From: Nectonema munidae
Lineage: Eukaryota; Nematomorpha; Nectonematoida; Nectonematidae
Direction of reading: 5' to 3'
DNA length: 64,000 nt
Assembly (NCBI GenBank): GCA_030549495.1
Contig: JAUIRK010000934.1
Location: 645,001 to 709,000 of the forward strand
Positions 43,875 to 56,000 of this stretch are shown piece by piece; within the stretch, counting starts at the first letter, position 1, and every line of letters starts with the position of its first letter. The translations under genes were made by a program, and so were the position numbers. The notes below the pieces were generated by a model. It ran no database searches. It was given only the letters and a program-made list of their open reading frames with translations, and had not been told where the DNA came from.

Positions 43875-44027
43875 TCATTTGAAAATCTTTCCTTGATTAA
43901 ATTTCATACCACCAAAATCACCTTCCCACGACAAAAACTCCGTAACGAGTTTTTTAGTGTCTTCGGATGAGTAATCTAGCTTCTTCCAATCATAACTTTC
44001 ATAATCTATTTGCCAATCAGGAGATAA
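43875..44027 (-). CDS. EEF1G: EEF1G last exon
   Basis: Acceptor tttttaatttttaag, then [37 protein letters not shown] and FK-stop, the canonical C-terminus. The pogo element at 44081 begins only 53 bp upstream of this exon, so the branch site and polypyrimidine tract must lie within that short remaining stretch. Confidence 0.92.
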   Translation of the reverse strand, partial: LSPDWQIDYESYDWKKLDYSSEDTKKLVTEFLSWEGDFGGMKFNQGKIFK

Positions 44028-47000
44028 CTTAAAAATTAAAAAATACATAAATGAAACCGTGTTTTTCATACATACATATACAGGTAAATACCGATATCTC
44101 GAATAAGGGATATCTCGAATACCATGCTTATGTCGATATGCATCGCCGGTCCCGATCGTGTTCTCTATATAAAGTACATAAAACAACTCTTGATATCTCG
44201 AATACGGTAATCTCGAACACTCCGCTTATGTCGAAGTATATTCAAAGTCAAAAGAGAACTAAATTACCCTCGGTTATCTCGAAATATTCTAATATTTTAC
44301 GCTCTCTTCAATAAAATTGCTTTATCTTTGTTTCATTTATTTTATGTTGATGACATAATATTCAATGTTTCATTATATTCACTATGCAAAATGACGGATA
44401 CAGTATTGTAGCATTTTAATAAATCAATAAGTAGGCATTGTATGTACCATTTAAGCTATCAAGACACTAAATTAGTCGTATTGAGATTTGTAATACACGC
44501 TGCTTCTATCATACCACATGTGTGAATCAGAATAAATATCTCTAAAAGAAATATAAAATGTACTTAACACGTACGATAAATCTTTCTTGCTACAAATCTT
44601 TCATTTTTCATCTACTTGCGTATTATCTGTATATCTTAATTTGGAGTCTTTATCATCTTTAACACATTTGTTCTGTAAGTCAATTTACTATTATCTTCTT
44701 ATATTAACACTTTTTTCGTCATAAATTTATTTAATTCCTTCTAAATAATCATTAAAATAAATATTTGACAATTATCGTTGTTAATTTCAATGAAAAATAT
44801 AGTATAATGTCTTTTTATTAGAACGCTAATAATCTTTACATGAAAAATAAAAGTACCTAATCATGTAATTTTATCAAAAAACTCTCCTGTTTAAAAATAT
44901 TTTTTGATTAAGTAAGATGTATCGGATGTGAATTTTTTCTAATCCGCGGATATTAGATTTGACATCCGAGAGGATGCGGATGCGAATTAAAAAATTTTTT
45001 TATGCGGATGATAAACTTTCAAATATAACAGGTCTTCAAACTTTTACACTATTTAATTTCATTTCTTGTCCTATTTTTTTAATTCAACAATATATAAAAG
45101 TGTATAGCTTTTATATGCGGATATCCGATACATCACTATTAAGTAGAGCCTTTTCGTATTTTTTTCTTTTCGAATCTTAGCTAAAAAAAATTTTTTATGC
45201 TTTTTATATAAAACTAACTTTTTTTAACAAAAAACCCATCATTTTTTTGTATTTTACAATTGACTTAATTTATCACTATATGGTTTTTTAAACAAATTTA
45301 ATTTGCGATTAAATATGGTAACATTTAAAAAATAATACGCTTAAATAATGATCATAATTTTGTTTTCAATCACCTTTTAAGAGTTTTAATTTAAGTCTTT
45401 CACCTGACATTATGTCGTCTCAAAACAGCACAGAGCAGTTTCTGACTCCTTGTGTAAAAAGAAAATTAAAAACTCATACAATATCAACAAAATTTCAAGC
45501 TATTGCTGACGTAGAAAAAGGAAGAGACAGCAAAGCAGCCATCGCTAAAAAATACAGCATTCCACCAAACACTTTATCAACATGGATCAAGAATGGAGAA
45601 AAGATCAAGGAAGCGTATGAGCAAAGCACTTTGGACCGCAGAGGAAGAAGATGAGAACTGCAACATACAAAGATACAGAACAAGCAGGACTTCAATGGTC
45701 TAAGGGAGCCAGAGACCGAAACATTCCTGTATCCGGGCCACTTCTTATTGCTAAAGCCCATGAGTTCGCTTCTCAGCTAGGCGATGAGTTTAAATGCACA
45801 AGTGGCTGGCTTGAACGCTTCAAAGATCGTCATAATATTACATTTAAACCAAAACTCTAGGGTTTAAAAGTATAGAATGTCATGGTGGAAAAAATAGTAA
45901 AGAGCGGTTAACTCTCATGGTTTGCTCTAATATGTCAGGCTCAGAAAAGCTGCCTCTTCTCGTAATAGGAAAGTCTAAGAATCCACGATGTTTTAAGAAT
46001 ATCAAAACACTGCCAACCTCTTACGAAGCTAATAAAAAATCGTGGATTACATCAGACACAACATGGCTAAAAAAGCTTGACACGAGATTTCACGGCCTCA
46101 AAAGAAAAGTTGCCATGATAGTAGACAATTGCCCAGCCCACCTAAAAATCAAAGAACTGAAAGCCATAACTCTGTTTTTTCTGCCTCCAAACACAACAAG
46201 CAAGACCCAGCCAATGGATCAAGGAATCATTCAGAATCTTAAAGTCCACTACCGTAAGCTTGTCATCTTTAAGCAGTTAAAGTCCATAGAAGAAAACGTA
46301 GAATTGCAAATATCCATTCTTGACGCCTTAAGAATGCTTTATCAGGCCTGGGAAAAAGTTACAGAAAAGACTATTCAAAAATGTTTTCGGCACGCCAACT
46401 TCGTCAGAGAAACTCTAAATGAGGAAACATATTGCTCCAAAAATAATGAAGAAGAAGATGATGACATCCCCCTCAACGCTCTTAGTCTACATGTGCCTTT
46501 TGAAGAGTATGCTGCGATTGATAATACTTTGGAGATAGCAGAATCTAATAGCGATAAGGACATTGTAGAAAATATCATCGCAGCAAGAAACCCAGAAATA
46601 GAAGAAGAAGAAAGTGACGATAATGACACAACAGAATTACCCAAGAAAAAGCCAAATTTATCCAAAGTAAAAGAAGCCATGGAAGTTATTCAAAACTGGA
46701 TTGAAATGACTGAAAATACGGAAGATATCATGCCTAGTTTCAAAAGATCCAGCGTCGAGTTACATTGGCGGAGGTGCGCGCATCAACAGACCGTCATTAC
46801 AAATTACTTCGGCAACTGCGAACGTCAGAAACATGCTCCCTAGACGAGTTTTATTAGTCTGTATATTGCTTTTTATCAGTGCATCAATTAAATTTTGTAC
46901 TATATTTCATTGCATTTCTTTGATTCATTATTTGTTAACGGGAAGGTAAGGTGGTTTTTTAATCTTTGAAGCGTATATGCTGCACTGACATCAAGTTATA

Positions 47001-50000
47001 AATTTTCAGAAAAGACGGGATTAGAACTTCATCTCATTCAATTAAGACAACATTTATAAAAGTTTCCATTAGTGGGTAATTCCGTTATAACAGGTTTTTA
47101 TATTTGTATACAAACGTAAAACGAGTATCAATATACTATCTATTAAAATTAGCTCGTAAGTAGAAAATAACCTTTTGACTTCGGATATCTCGAAGCTTAA
47201 TGATGGTCTCTCCAACTTCTAGATAACGATATTTTACTGTATATAAAATCTCAATTTAAAGCAACTCTAGTGAGCCAATTTTAAATTGTAGGTATCATCA
47301 CTGGGCTTCAAGTAAAGTTCTCGATTTTTGAGAAGTTTAAGATGCAAAATTTATAAAGCGATTAAGATTAAAAAATTTATTCAGACAAAATAAATAAGAA
47401 ATTCTCTGACTTTTCTTTAAAAAAAATTCAATACAGAATAATAATTTTAAAATACTAATTAATTAATATATTAATAAATTTGTATTAATAATTTTAAATA
47501 TATAATTAAATATATATATTTAATTTATGAAAAAAAATTAAACAAATTATTACTTTTTTGCCTGTATGATTTTCATTAGTTACACTATATAATATTTTTT
47601 GAGTAAGCAGGCGATATTTTGCCAACTAAAATAGTAGAATATTTTAGACTTTTTTTTATTAGTTTGTATTGGACTCTTGTTTAAAAAAGTAATTTATTAT
47701 TTTTACTCATTTAAATTTAAATAAAATTTAAAAAATAATTTTTTAGAGTGGGGGGAGATAACCCATAAGTACCGAATTATGTTATAAAATATTTAGGGAG
47801 ATGTCTATTTATTTCTTAAATTTTTTATTATCTAAAAATAAATTCAAAAAGCAAAATATTGTTATGATGAAAACGTGCTTCGATAGTGAAAGAAACTGAA
47901 AGCAAAGCAAATAAGAGCTAAAACTATGTACTATGCTTAAAGCAACAGTCAGGGGAATAGAGAAGGAACCCTCCTAGAATGCGATTGAGGTACCCATTAG
48001 TGCCCAAAATTTTATTTTATTAAAATTGAATAAAACCTTTTTATTTAAAATATTTATTCCTTTAACCCACGAAAAGCATGAAGTTTTACATTGCACTTTG
48101 TGCATTTTCTTTTTGTTGTCTTGCCACAAAAAGCACATCTTAATTTATTTTCATCTATTCCAGGAAAATGATTCAAACCATTATATCGCATTGAATCATC
48201 TTTTCGTTTAGAAACACGGCTATTGTGAAAAACTGTGTTTCTTGCTGGAAAAACTTTTCTATCGTGACAATAAGTTTGTGAAACCGCAATTGGCAGTATG
48301 TGCTTCAAAAATGTGCACGGGTTTTCAATATGTTTGTGTAATAGCCATGAATTATACATGCTAATTTCTATACAAAATAAAAAAAGTAGCCAATACCATT
48401 TTCTATTTCTGATAAAGGGATTGTATGTTGAAAAGGTGTATTGATCCACCTGATCGCTGCCAACCATTGATTTATTGTAGTTGCCAATGATTGCTGGTCT
48501 TGAAACTGCAACATATTCCTTTAACTCTTGTGACCATCTTCTTGCTACCTCAAGGCTGAATACTTTCAAAGTTAGACGCAACTATCACATGTCCATTATC
48601 ATTCCACTATCACATGTCCATTATCATTCCAGATTTCAACTCCACTGTTTACATCTTTATAACCTATAATAGATCCTTTTTTCTTCTTTTTTAATTCGGT
48701 TTTTGAAAGTAATGGACAATCTTTCATGTTGCCCTTTATTGTTTCTGTACATCCAATGTTTTATTTTTAAGTATTTTAAAGGGGGTAAGTAGTTGTCAAC
48801 ATATTTGTTTTTCAAGATTTTTGAGAATCCTTCTGGCAAGGATTTTAGTAAACCAATAACAAGACTTGGTCCTAAACCAAGGTTCTTACTATATTCATTT
48901 TTTGAACCTTTTCCTTGATACACTTAAAAATCGTAAAGGTATCCTCTCTGTAAATTCAAGCACCAGATTTTGTATCCCGAACGAATCGTTTTCATGGGAA
49001 CTCTTTGCTTGAGTGTTTGATCAAACATTCCATAATAAGTAATCCTGATTCATCAACATTGACTATTTTTGTCAACGAAGCAAATGTGACATTGCCCTTG
49101 ACATTTGCCCCTTATTCAACATATGGGCCATTCCATTGATAGTTTGGGTTTGACATATTTTCTTTTAAAAATCTTGGAAGTACACGAAAATTTTCCTACT
49201 TGCTCAACAACAAGATCATGTTGGTTTTCATTGTCGCCTTTTGAAAATACCCGTTTGTTATTGCGTGGTTGTAACAAATCTTCAGTCACAACTTTGTTAA
49301 AATCAGTCTTTTTATCTTTGTAATCAATTGTAACGATGCCGTCTTCAAAATCACGAATCACCTGAAGTTCACATGTTTTTTTGATAAAATATGTAACTCA
49401 AAATTTAATTCATCATCTGAATCTTGATTTTGGTGCAGCCATAAAAATATCACCACTATACCACTTCATTCAATTTTTATCTCTATTTTAAGCATCATCA
49501 ATTTTTTTCTCTGCAATTCTGTATATGGTTGAATGTACACAGTAAGATATTTTGACTTATGTAAATATTCGCTATTTTTATATCCACGAGTTTATCCTAG
49601 TAACGTATGACCTAAATTTTACTTCATGGTATTTTAAGATTTATGGTGTATCATCATAATTTAGATGTTTTATAAAAGTAGCTACAAGGTAAGAGTTTAT
49701 CCCACAGATTGTATGGTAGGAAAAATCAATTATGCATTGACTTCTTTCTAATTTAAGAAGTATTAAACTTGCGTTTGCTTAGAATAGCAATTATCATATC
49801 CGCATTGGCATCCGCGGATACAAAAAATTTCCCATCTGATAAAACTCAATTGGCACGCATACAGTGTACTTAAATTTCAAAAACAGAGGTATAGTTCTAA
49901 ATTGATTTCAGTAATATCAAAGCGAGCATTTAAATTTGGAGGATAAATACCAAACTTAAGGCTCATATGGAAGTCCATGCATTTTTTCATTCGGAATGAA

Positions 50001-53000
50001 AATATGTGCTAAGGGGGTTGAGTAGAAAAAGTTTGCAAAACACAGTTGTAGAAACATAGTATTATAATATAGTTTTTATAGTAGCAAGGAATTTATTTCG
50101 CATGACACTGCTTTTGACTGTACTTTTCAAGATTCAGCTCATTTTTCCACATGGTTGCATTTTGAAATATCATAAAATTCATTAATTAGCAGATGTAAAA
50201 ATTTTTTAAAAGGATTAGAGGCCTTCAAAAGAAGACACATTTTTTTATGATACTTTGTAAAGAATCCACATGGAAAAGCATTTAACTTAAATAGCTGTGC
50301 TATAAGTTGAGTACGATCGGGCTTCCACGGTAAAAATTGCATCAACAATACTTTAGGACGCCTAGGGCACAACGTTTATTTTCAATCATGAATAGAAAGA
50401 TATAACCCACTAGAAATTGTCTCACAAATAGAGAGGCTAGATGTATTTTCTTATATACGGATAGATAGGTTTTACGGAGCTGCTTTTACAAGTATGAATA
50501 AATATTTCTTCAATTTTATGGTTCTAATTTTCCCTAATTTTAAATTTCTATCTTTCTCAACTACTACAGATAATAAAGATGTATGAGAAAAAATCTTCAT
50601 AAAGATTCTTCTTGGTAAAGGTTTGCGCTTTTATGAAGCAAATGTAGAAAGTTGGATTAACAGTTTTCATAATTCTTTTTTTGATTTGAAACAAAAAATG
50701 TAACCTTAAAAGCTAAATCATGTCCTCTCCACAGCCACAGCCCGGAAATGTTGGAGGAAGAGTCGTCACCAAAGAGCACAACACTCGCGAATGCATTTTT
50801 ACGCATCTTGTCTAAGCGCTGAAACATACCTAAAGTGAAGAACAATGCATCGGTTCACTTGAAGATCAGAAAGAAAACGTGTTGTATACATTTACTGATG
50901 TAAATAAATGATGCAATATAGCAAATAGGCAGACACTATACGGCTTCATGATGCAAAACGAGGAATACAATTAAGAACGTGAGGTAGTGTAAAATGTTCA
51001 CAGCACGATTAATGCAATGTTTCGGTCTGCAATCCTAAATGTATTTTAATATATTGACATCATCCACAAAAAACACCCTTCTTTTGTTGATACCTACCCG
51101 TTAACATGTTGTATGAACGTTTTTGCTAAAATGAGCATCAGCAAACTTTTGGAATATTTACTTAAATGAAGCAATTAAGATTAATTTGAATGATTTAATT
51201 TAGCTTCTAAATTTAGTCTCAACGACAGCTAGTGTTAAGCAGTCTTTTCTGCTCGTAAACGATATGAAGGCTTTCTTTGAATGATAGTGAGGCTCAAGCA
51301 AAACTTAGCTTTCAATTGAAAAATAATTTTTATTCATTGGTAATAGTAGAAGATTCTGCAATAAAACAAAAAGACTGAATTTTTAGTCAAATAAAGTAAA
51401 GCTTTACAATTTATTTATTTATTTAATGAAATTAAAAATTTGAATTTACTCATAAATTTTTCAATTACAATTTTTTAAAATTTTGTATTTGTTATATATT
51501 ATTAAACGAAAGAAGAAGAGTACTCGGTTTTACGGCTACTTTCTCAGCAAGCTAGCGTCTTCCGGTTTTACAACTATCGATAAATATTTGTTCAATTTTA
51601 CATTTCAAATTTTCCTATTTTGCTCATCGCCTAACTTCAAATGTCTTTTTCTCAACTATTACTCTTTCCCGTTTATTTTTGCCCTCCCTTTACCTTCACC
51701 TAAACAACTACAAACTATAAATGCAAGAATAAAGGAGAAACAAAACAAGAAAATTATATGAGAATTTATTTATTGCATGCATATGGTAAAACATGATGAG
51801 TCGACTTTGACATGCATACATGCGCAGCCCATAAAGATAGATGTAAAAAATAACATGTTGCCATAAAACCAGCATAAAAATGCTAAATCATGCAAAACTA
51901 CTTTTAATCAAACACATTTGCCAAATAAATCGAAGAATAAGTGCCTACATATTATATAATCGAAATGCCCGCACCGAAGTGTGCAATATTCTAGTACCAA
52001 AAAAATTAAGAGTTTAGGAGAAATAGGTTTTACCCGAAACCTCCAATTGACAAGCCCTAGTTTCTACTAGGCTACGCCTCTCATGGGATTCATAGGTATT
52101 CTCTCACTGTGTTTGATTGACATATAAACAAATAAGTGGTAGTGAAAAAGATATTTTTAGATTTTGATAAATTTTTGTTTAAGAGTTTTTCCTGTTATCA
52201 AGCAAATATCATATTCAGGGCCGTAGCCAGGGAGGGACAAGAAGGCATTGTAGCGCCTACTAATAAAATTGTCCAATTAATATTTGATACACTTTAACAT
52301 AAAATAACACTAATTTTGTAAATTTACACTTATCAACACATCCATAAGGTCTTTTATACAGATGACGAATGAAAGAATTATTAACATGTAGATATAATAT
52401 AATATCATATGCAGATCTCGAAACATTTTTAGCTTCTCCTAAAAAAATCTCTGGCTACGGGCCGAATCATATCCAAAAAGATTTTTCCCTACGTCAAAGC
52501 AAATTTCTTGTTTTGCATTTTGTGAAAACGGTGCTAGAATTAAAAAATAGTTTCCAATCGTTGATACGTGCCGACACATCAATATTTTGTCCTATGGTTC
52601 GAATGCAGAGATGCGATGTGGCGGCTCACACCTAACAAATATCGAAATTTTACAAATACGATAAAATGAAGACAAGCATGAAAAAGAATGTTACCTGTAA
52701 TCAAATTACAACTCATGTACACTTTCTGTAATTCTTCAGGAAATTTGTACTGAGAGAACCATAAAGAATAGTGCTCTGGATCAAATTTATCGAAGAAAAA
52801 GGCGACAGAATCTTTTTCATCGTTATTGGAATAAAAGCGTTTGAATTCGTCCAAAACGAATTTGCCAGGAGGCAGACTTGCTAAAGGATCTTTGAACTCT
52901 GGCTCTTTACATTCATCCCCTTCTTCATCTTGGGGGTCGTCTTTCTTGGTTTCTTTCTTCTTTTTCTCGACTTTTTCTTTTTTAATGTTTTTGGGAGGAT

Positions 53001-56000
53001 CTGCTGGGGGTGTTGTGAGCATTTCTTTACAAAGTTCTACTTTTCCCACTACGGAAAAAACTTCAGGTGCATTTGCAACCGTCTTAAACCAACGTGCCAA
53101 ATTGCCATATGGGAAAAGGAATTTTGAATCGAATACGAGTTTGTATGCTTGAAGTAATGAACAAAAGATGGAAATATCGGCTCTGGAAATTCTCTCTCCT
53201 AAAAACACATTTTCATTTGTGATAGATACACTTTAGTTATACACTTAGGCAGGTGATTTTTTTTTTAATATTTCAGCTTTATCGCTATTTTAAAGTATCA
53301 AAGAGTTTGCAATAGTTTTTTCCTTATAATTTAAACAATATTTATAATATTATTTATATAATATAAAAATTAATTTTTGTTTCTAAATAGTCAATCATAT
53401 TTAAAGGCAAAAAATTAATGACTTATAAATTATCATTATACAAAAAACAGAGTGAACTTTTATATGAAAATTTTAAATCCGCCTAAAATCTTTTAATTAA
53501 TTGTTTAATTATGGCCAGCCGCGTTCTCTTTTTATCTGGAGTAAATGACACTTTTGTTTCTATTGTTATCTATAATACCCTCTCTAAATAAAGCATCACC
53601 ATCAAAAAGTTTTCAAGAGATTCTTTTAAAGAAAAAAGTTTTATTGAAAGTGAAGTAAATGAGTCTCGCTGCAATGAATTCTCCTCACTCCTGTGATATA
53701 ACTCTAATAATAATGTACACATTCAATTTATTTTTGACAAGAGAGTTTCTTTAGATATTAGACTTTACAAATCTCTTGATAATAGTTTTCATAGTCCTTA
53801 TGGGCTATCACAAGCGTCCATCAAACTGAAATCAGTAATAATTTGTTATCCTATTAAAATATTCCTTCAAAACTATAATTTAGATAACCTAACTTTCTAT
53901 ATATCTGATCAAACAAATATGCAAGCAAAATAATATGCATAAAGTTGGATGAAGTTGTAGAAATGTCACCATTAATTGGAGGTTTCCTTTAAAAATTTCA
54001 TAATTGAAACTTATCTTTCAAATTTCATTTCAGAAGAAGCCAAGCTACATTTGACTAATGAGCCAGTTTGCCGACCTCCTTTCTTCTGTTTGTTTGCAGC
54101 TCAATCAATTGATAATATCCTATAAAAATATTTTGCAAAGGCGCACAGGTTCTACTTCTTTAAAATGATAAAACTAGTAAAACATATCCATATACGTTTT
54201 CTTTGATATTTTGAAACTTAAAAAAGCGATGACTATAAGCATAAAATTGTTACTACGAGTGAAACAACAAATTCTTTTTTATGAAATCTTATAGATTTAA
54301 AAATTGTTTTTATTCATTTCAATTATAAAAGAGCAGAACAACGTTACTAGTTTAGTTACTGAGATTTAATAAATCAACACACAAGTATCGTTGACAAATA
54401 AAACTAAGATAAAAAAGGTTGTGCCATTACTTTATAAAAGAATGATATACAACTAAATAGCTAAAGGTAATTCCATTCAATACTTATTCTTGGTCTATCT
54501 ATTCGGTAAGATGACTAATTACAAGATTTCTATAAATAATTTTCCCTAGATTATTTAAGGTGATCTATGCCGCCCATTTTCCATCTTTATCTAGCTATGA
54601 CGACATATTTTTATCAGAGAAAAAATAAAAACCACGAATAAAAAGAGGAATTCTACGCTTTTTAGAAACATTTTCTTCTCTTTCCATTATTCCTCCTTGT
54701 TTATCCATTATTTCAAAAATATGTTAACTTAATTTACTTGTGCGTGTTTTATATTTTTAGGTAAAGTTACGAAGAAACGCCGAAATAAGAAAACACGAAA
54801 AAGAAAGTAAAAGAGAAAAATGGAAAAAATATGTAGAACAAAAAATATTTTCAAAAAAGAGGAAAAATAGTAAATTTTGGAATTTTTCAATTACTTTTTT
54901 ATCTATAAAAAATTCCAGCTTGAAGATACCTTATCTATAGTAGAACAGAGCTAAAAATTGGATAACATTTGGTGACGAGGCATTTAGTCTGGAAGAAGGA
55001 TTATTTAAAAAAAATTAATAACGGAATCCTGCTATATAAATAAAAGAACAGCTAAAGTAATAAAGGTTACCAACAAAAAATGTATTATGAAGTAGATAGT
55101 GATTCAAGACGGTCAGATTTGACTTCAAAGCAGCTTTTGCGCGCTCACACTGTCCTTTATCGAAGCGTAATAAGCCGAGGAGAGGATAGAGCCAGGTGGA
55201 CACATGTGGTGTGAGCTCAGTACATGCAAACTGCGTCCATTGCATGATCTTGGCATTCAAAATACAAGATGCTTGCTCATTTGGCCACACTAGAAAAGCG
55301 TGTAATAAAATATTGTGTAGGAAGGAAATATTAAAATTTTACGGTAAGCGGATATTGCCTCGCTTTCAAATAGAAATTCTCCATCCTTCGTTTCAAGAGA
55401 TGGCACCTAGGAAAAAGTGAAAGACAACAAGGGTAAGTGGTTCAGGGTATAGCGCATTTTCAGGCCTCAGCTTCATAAGCATTATTTTTTTATTTAATAA
55501 ATCATAATTTTTATTGAATTATACTAAAAATAATTAAATTAACTAAAAATGAGTCTTGTTTCTTAAAAAATAGAGAAATGGAGGCGACGTTTACAATTCC
55601 AAAAATTTAGCAAGATCCACATGGAACCTGAGGGTTGCTAAGCAAGTTGTAAGACTTTTGACGGAATTTGGGCAAAAATAATTTGACCTGAGCAACACGG
55701 TTGCTCATAAAAAAAGGTGCATTCGCTTTATAAATGTCTGAGAATGAATCATGGAGAGAAGACAGGGAGAGGAAATGTCTGTTCGCAGCAAATGAGTTTA
55801 TGGATAGATAAGAGAGCTGGGATTTCTTTTTTCAATTCACCTTTCTCTTTCATCATGGTGACATATCATAACAATACTTTCATTAGATTAGCGCATGAAA
55901 CTCATGAACAGTCACTTACAGATATGGCTTCAAGATGTTTTTAATTCTTTTTACTCACTGTTACACCTATAGATCATAATTCTTGAGAAAAGTTACGATT

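Larger units (their letters stand above)
44081..47239 (+). mobile_element. Second pogo/Tigger element, in the last EEF1G intron
   Basis: Left end caggtaaataccgatatctc after TA (44079-44080); right end gataacgatattttactg before TA (47240-47241). The two ends are inverse-related with several differences, so it is older than the 41.8 kb copy. Internal atctcgaata(t/c)-type motifs repeat near both ends. Length 3159 bp includes a nested 223-bp MITE. The transposase is broken. The element is antisense to EEF1G. Confidence 0.88.

Noticed and set aside
44959-45180. 73-codon frame with a YADD-like stretch (FFYADDK)
   Set aside because: It lies inside the 223-bp non-coding MITE and its flank; no other RT motif is present.
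52369-52635. 88-codon + frame
   Set aside because: It is partly the MITE at 52217-52465, with no family content.
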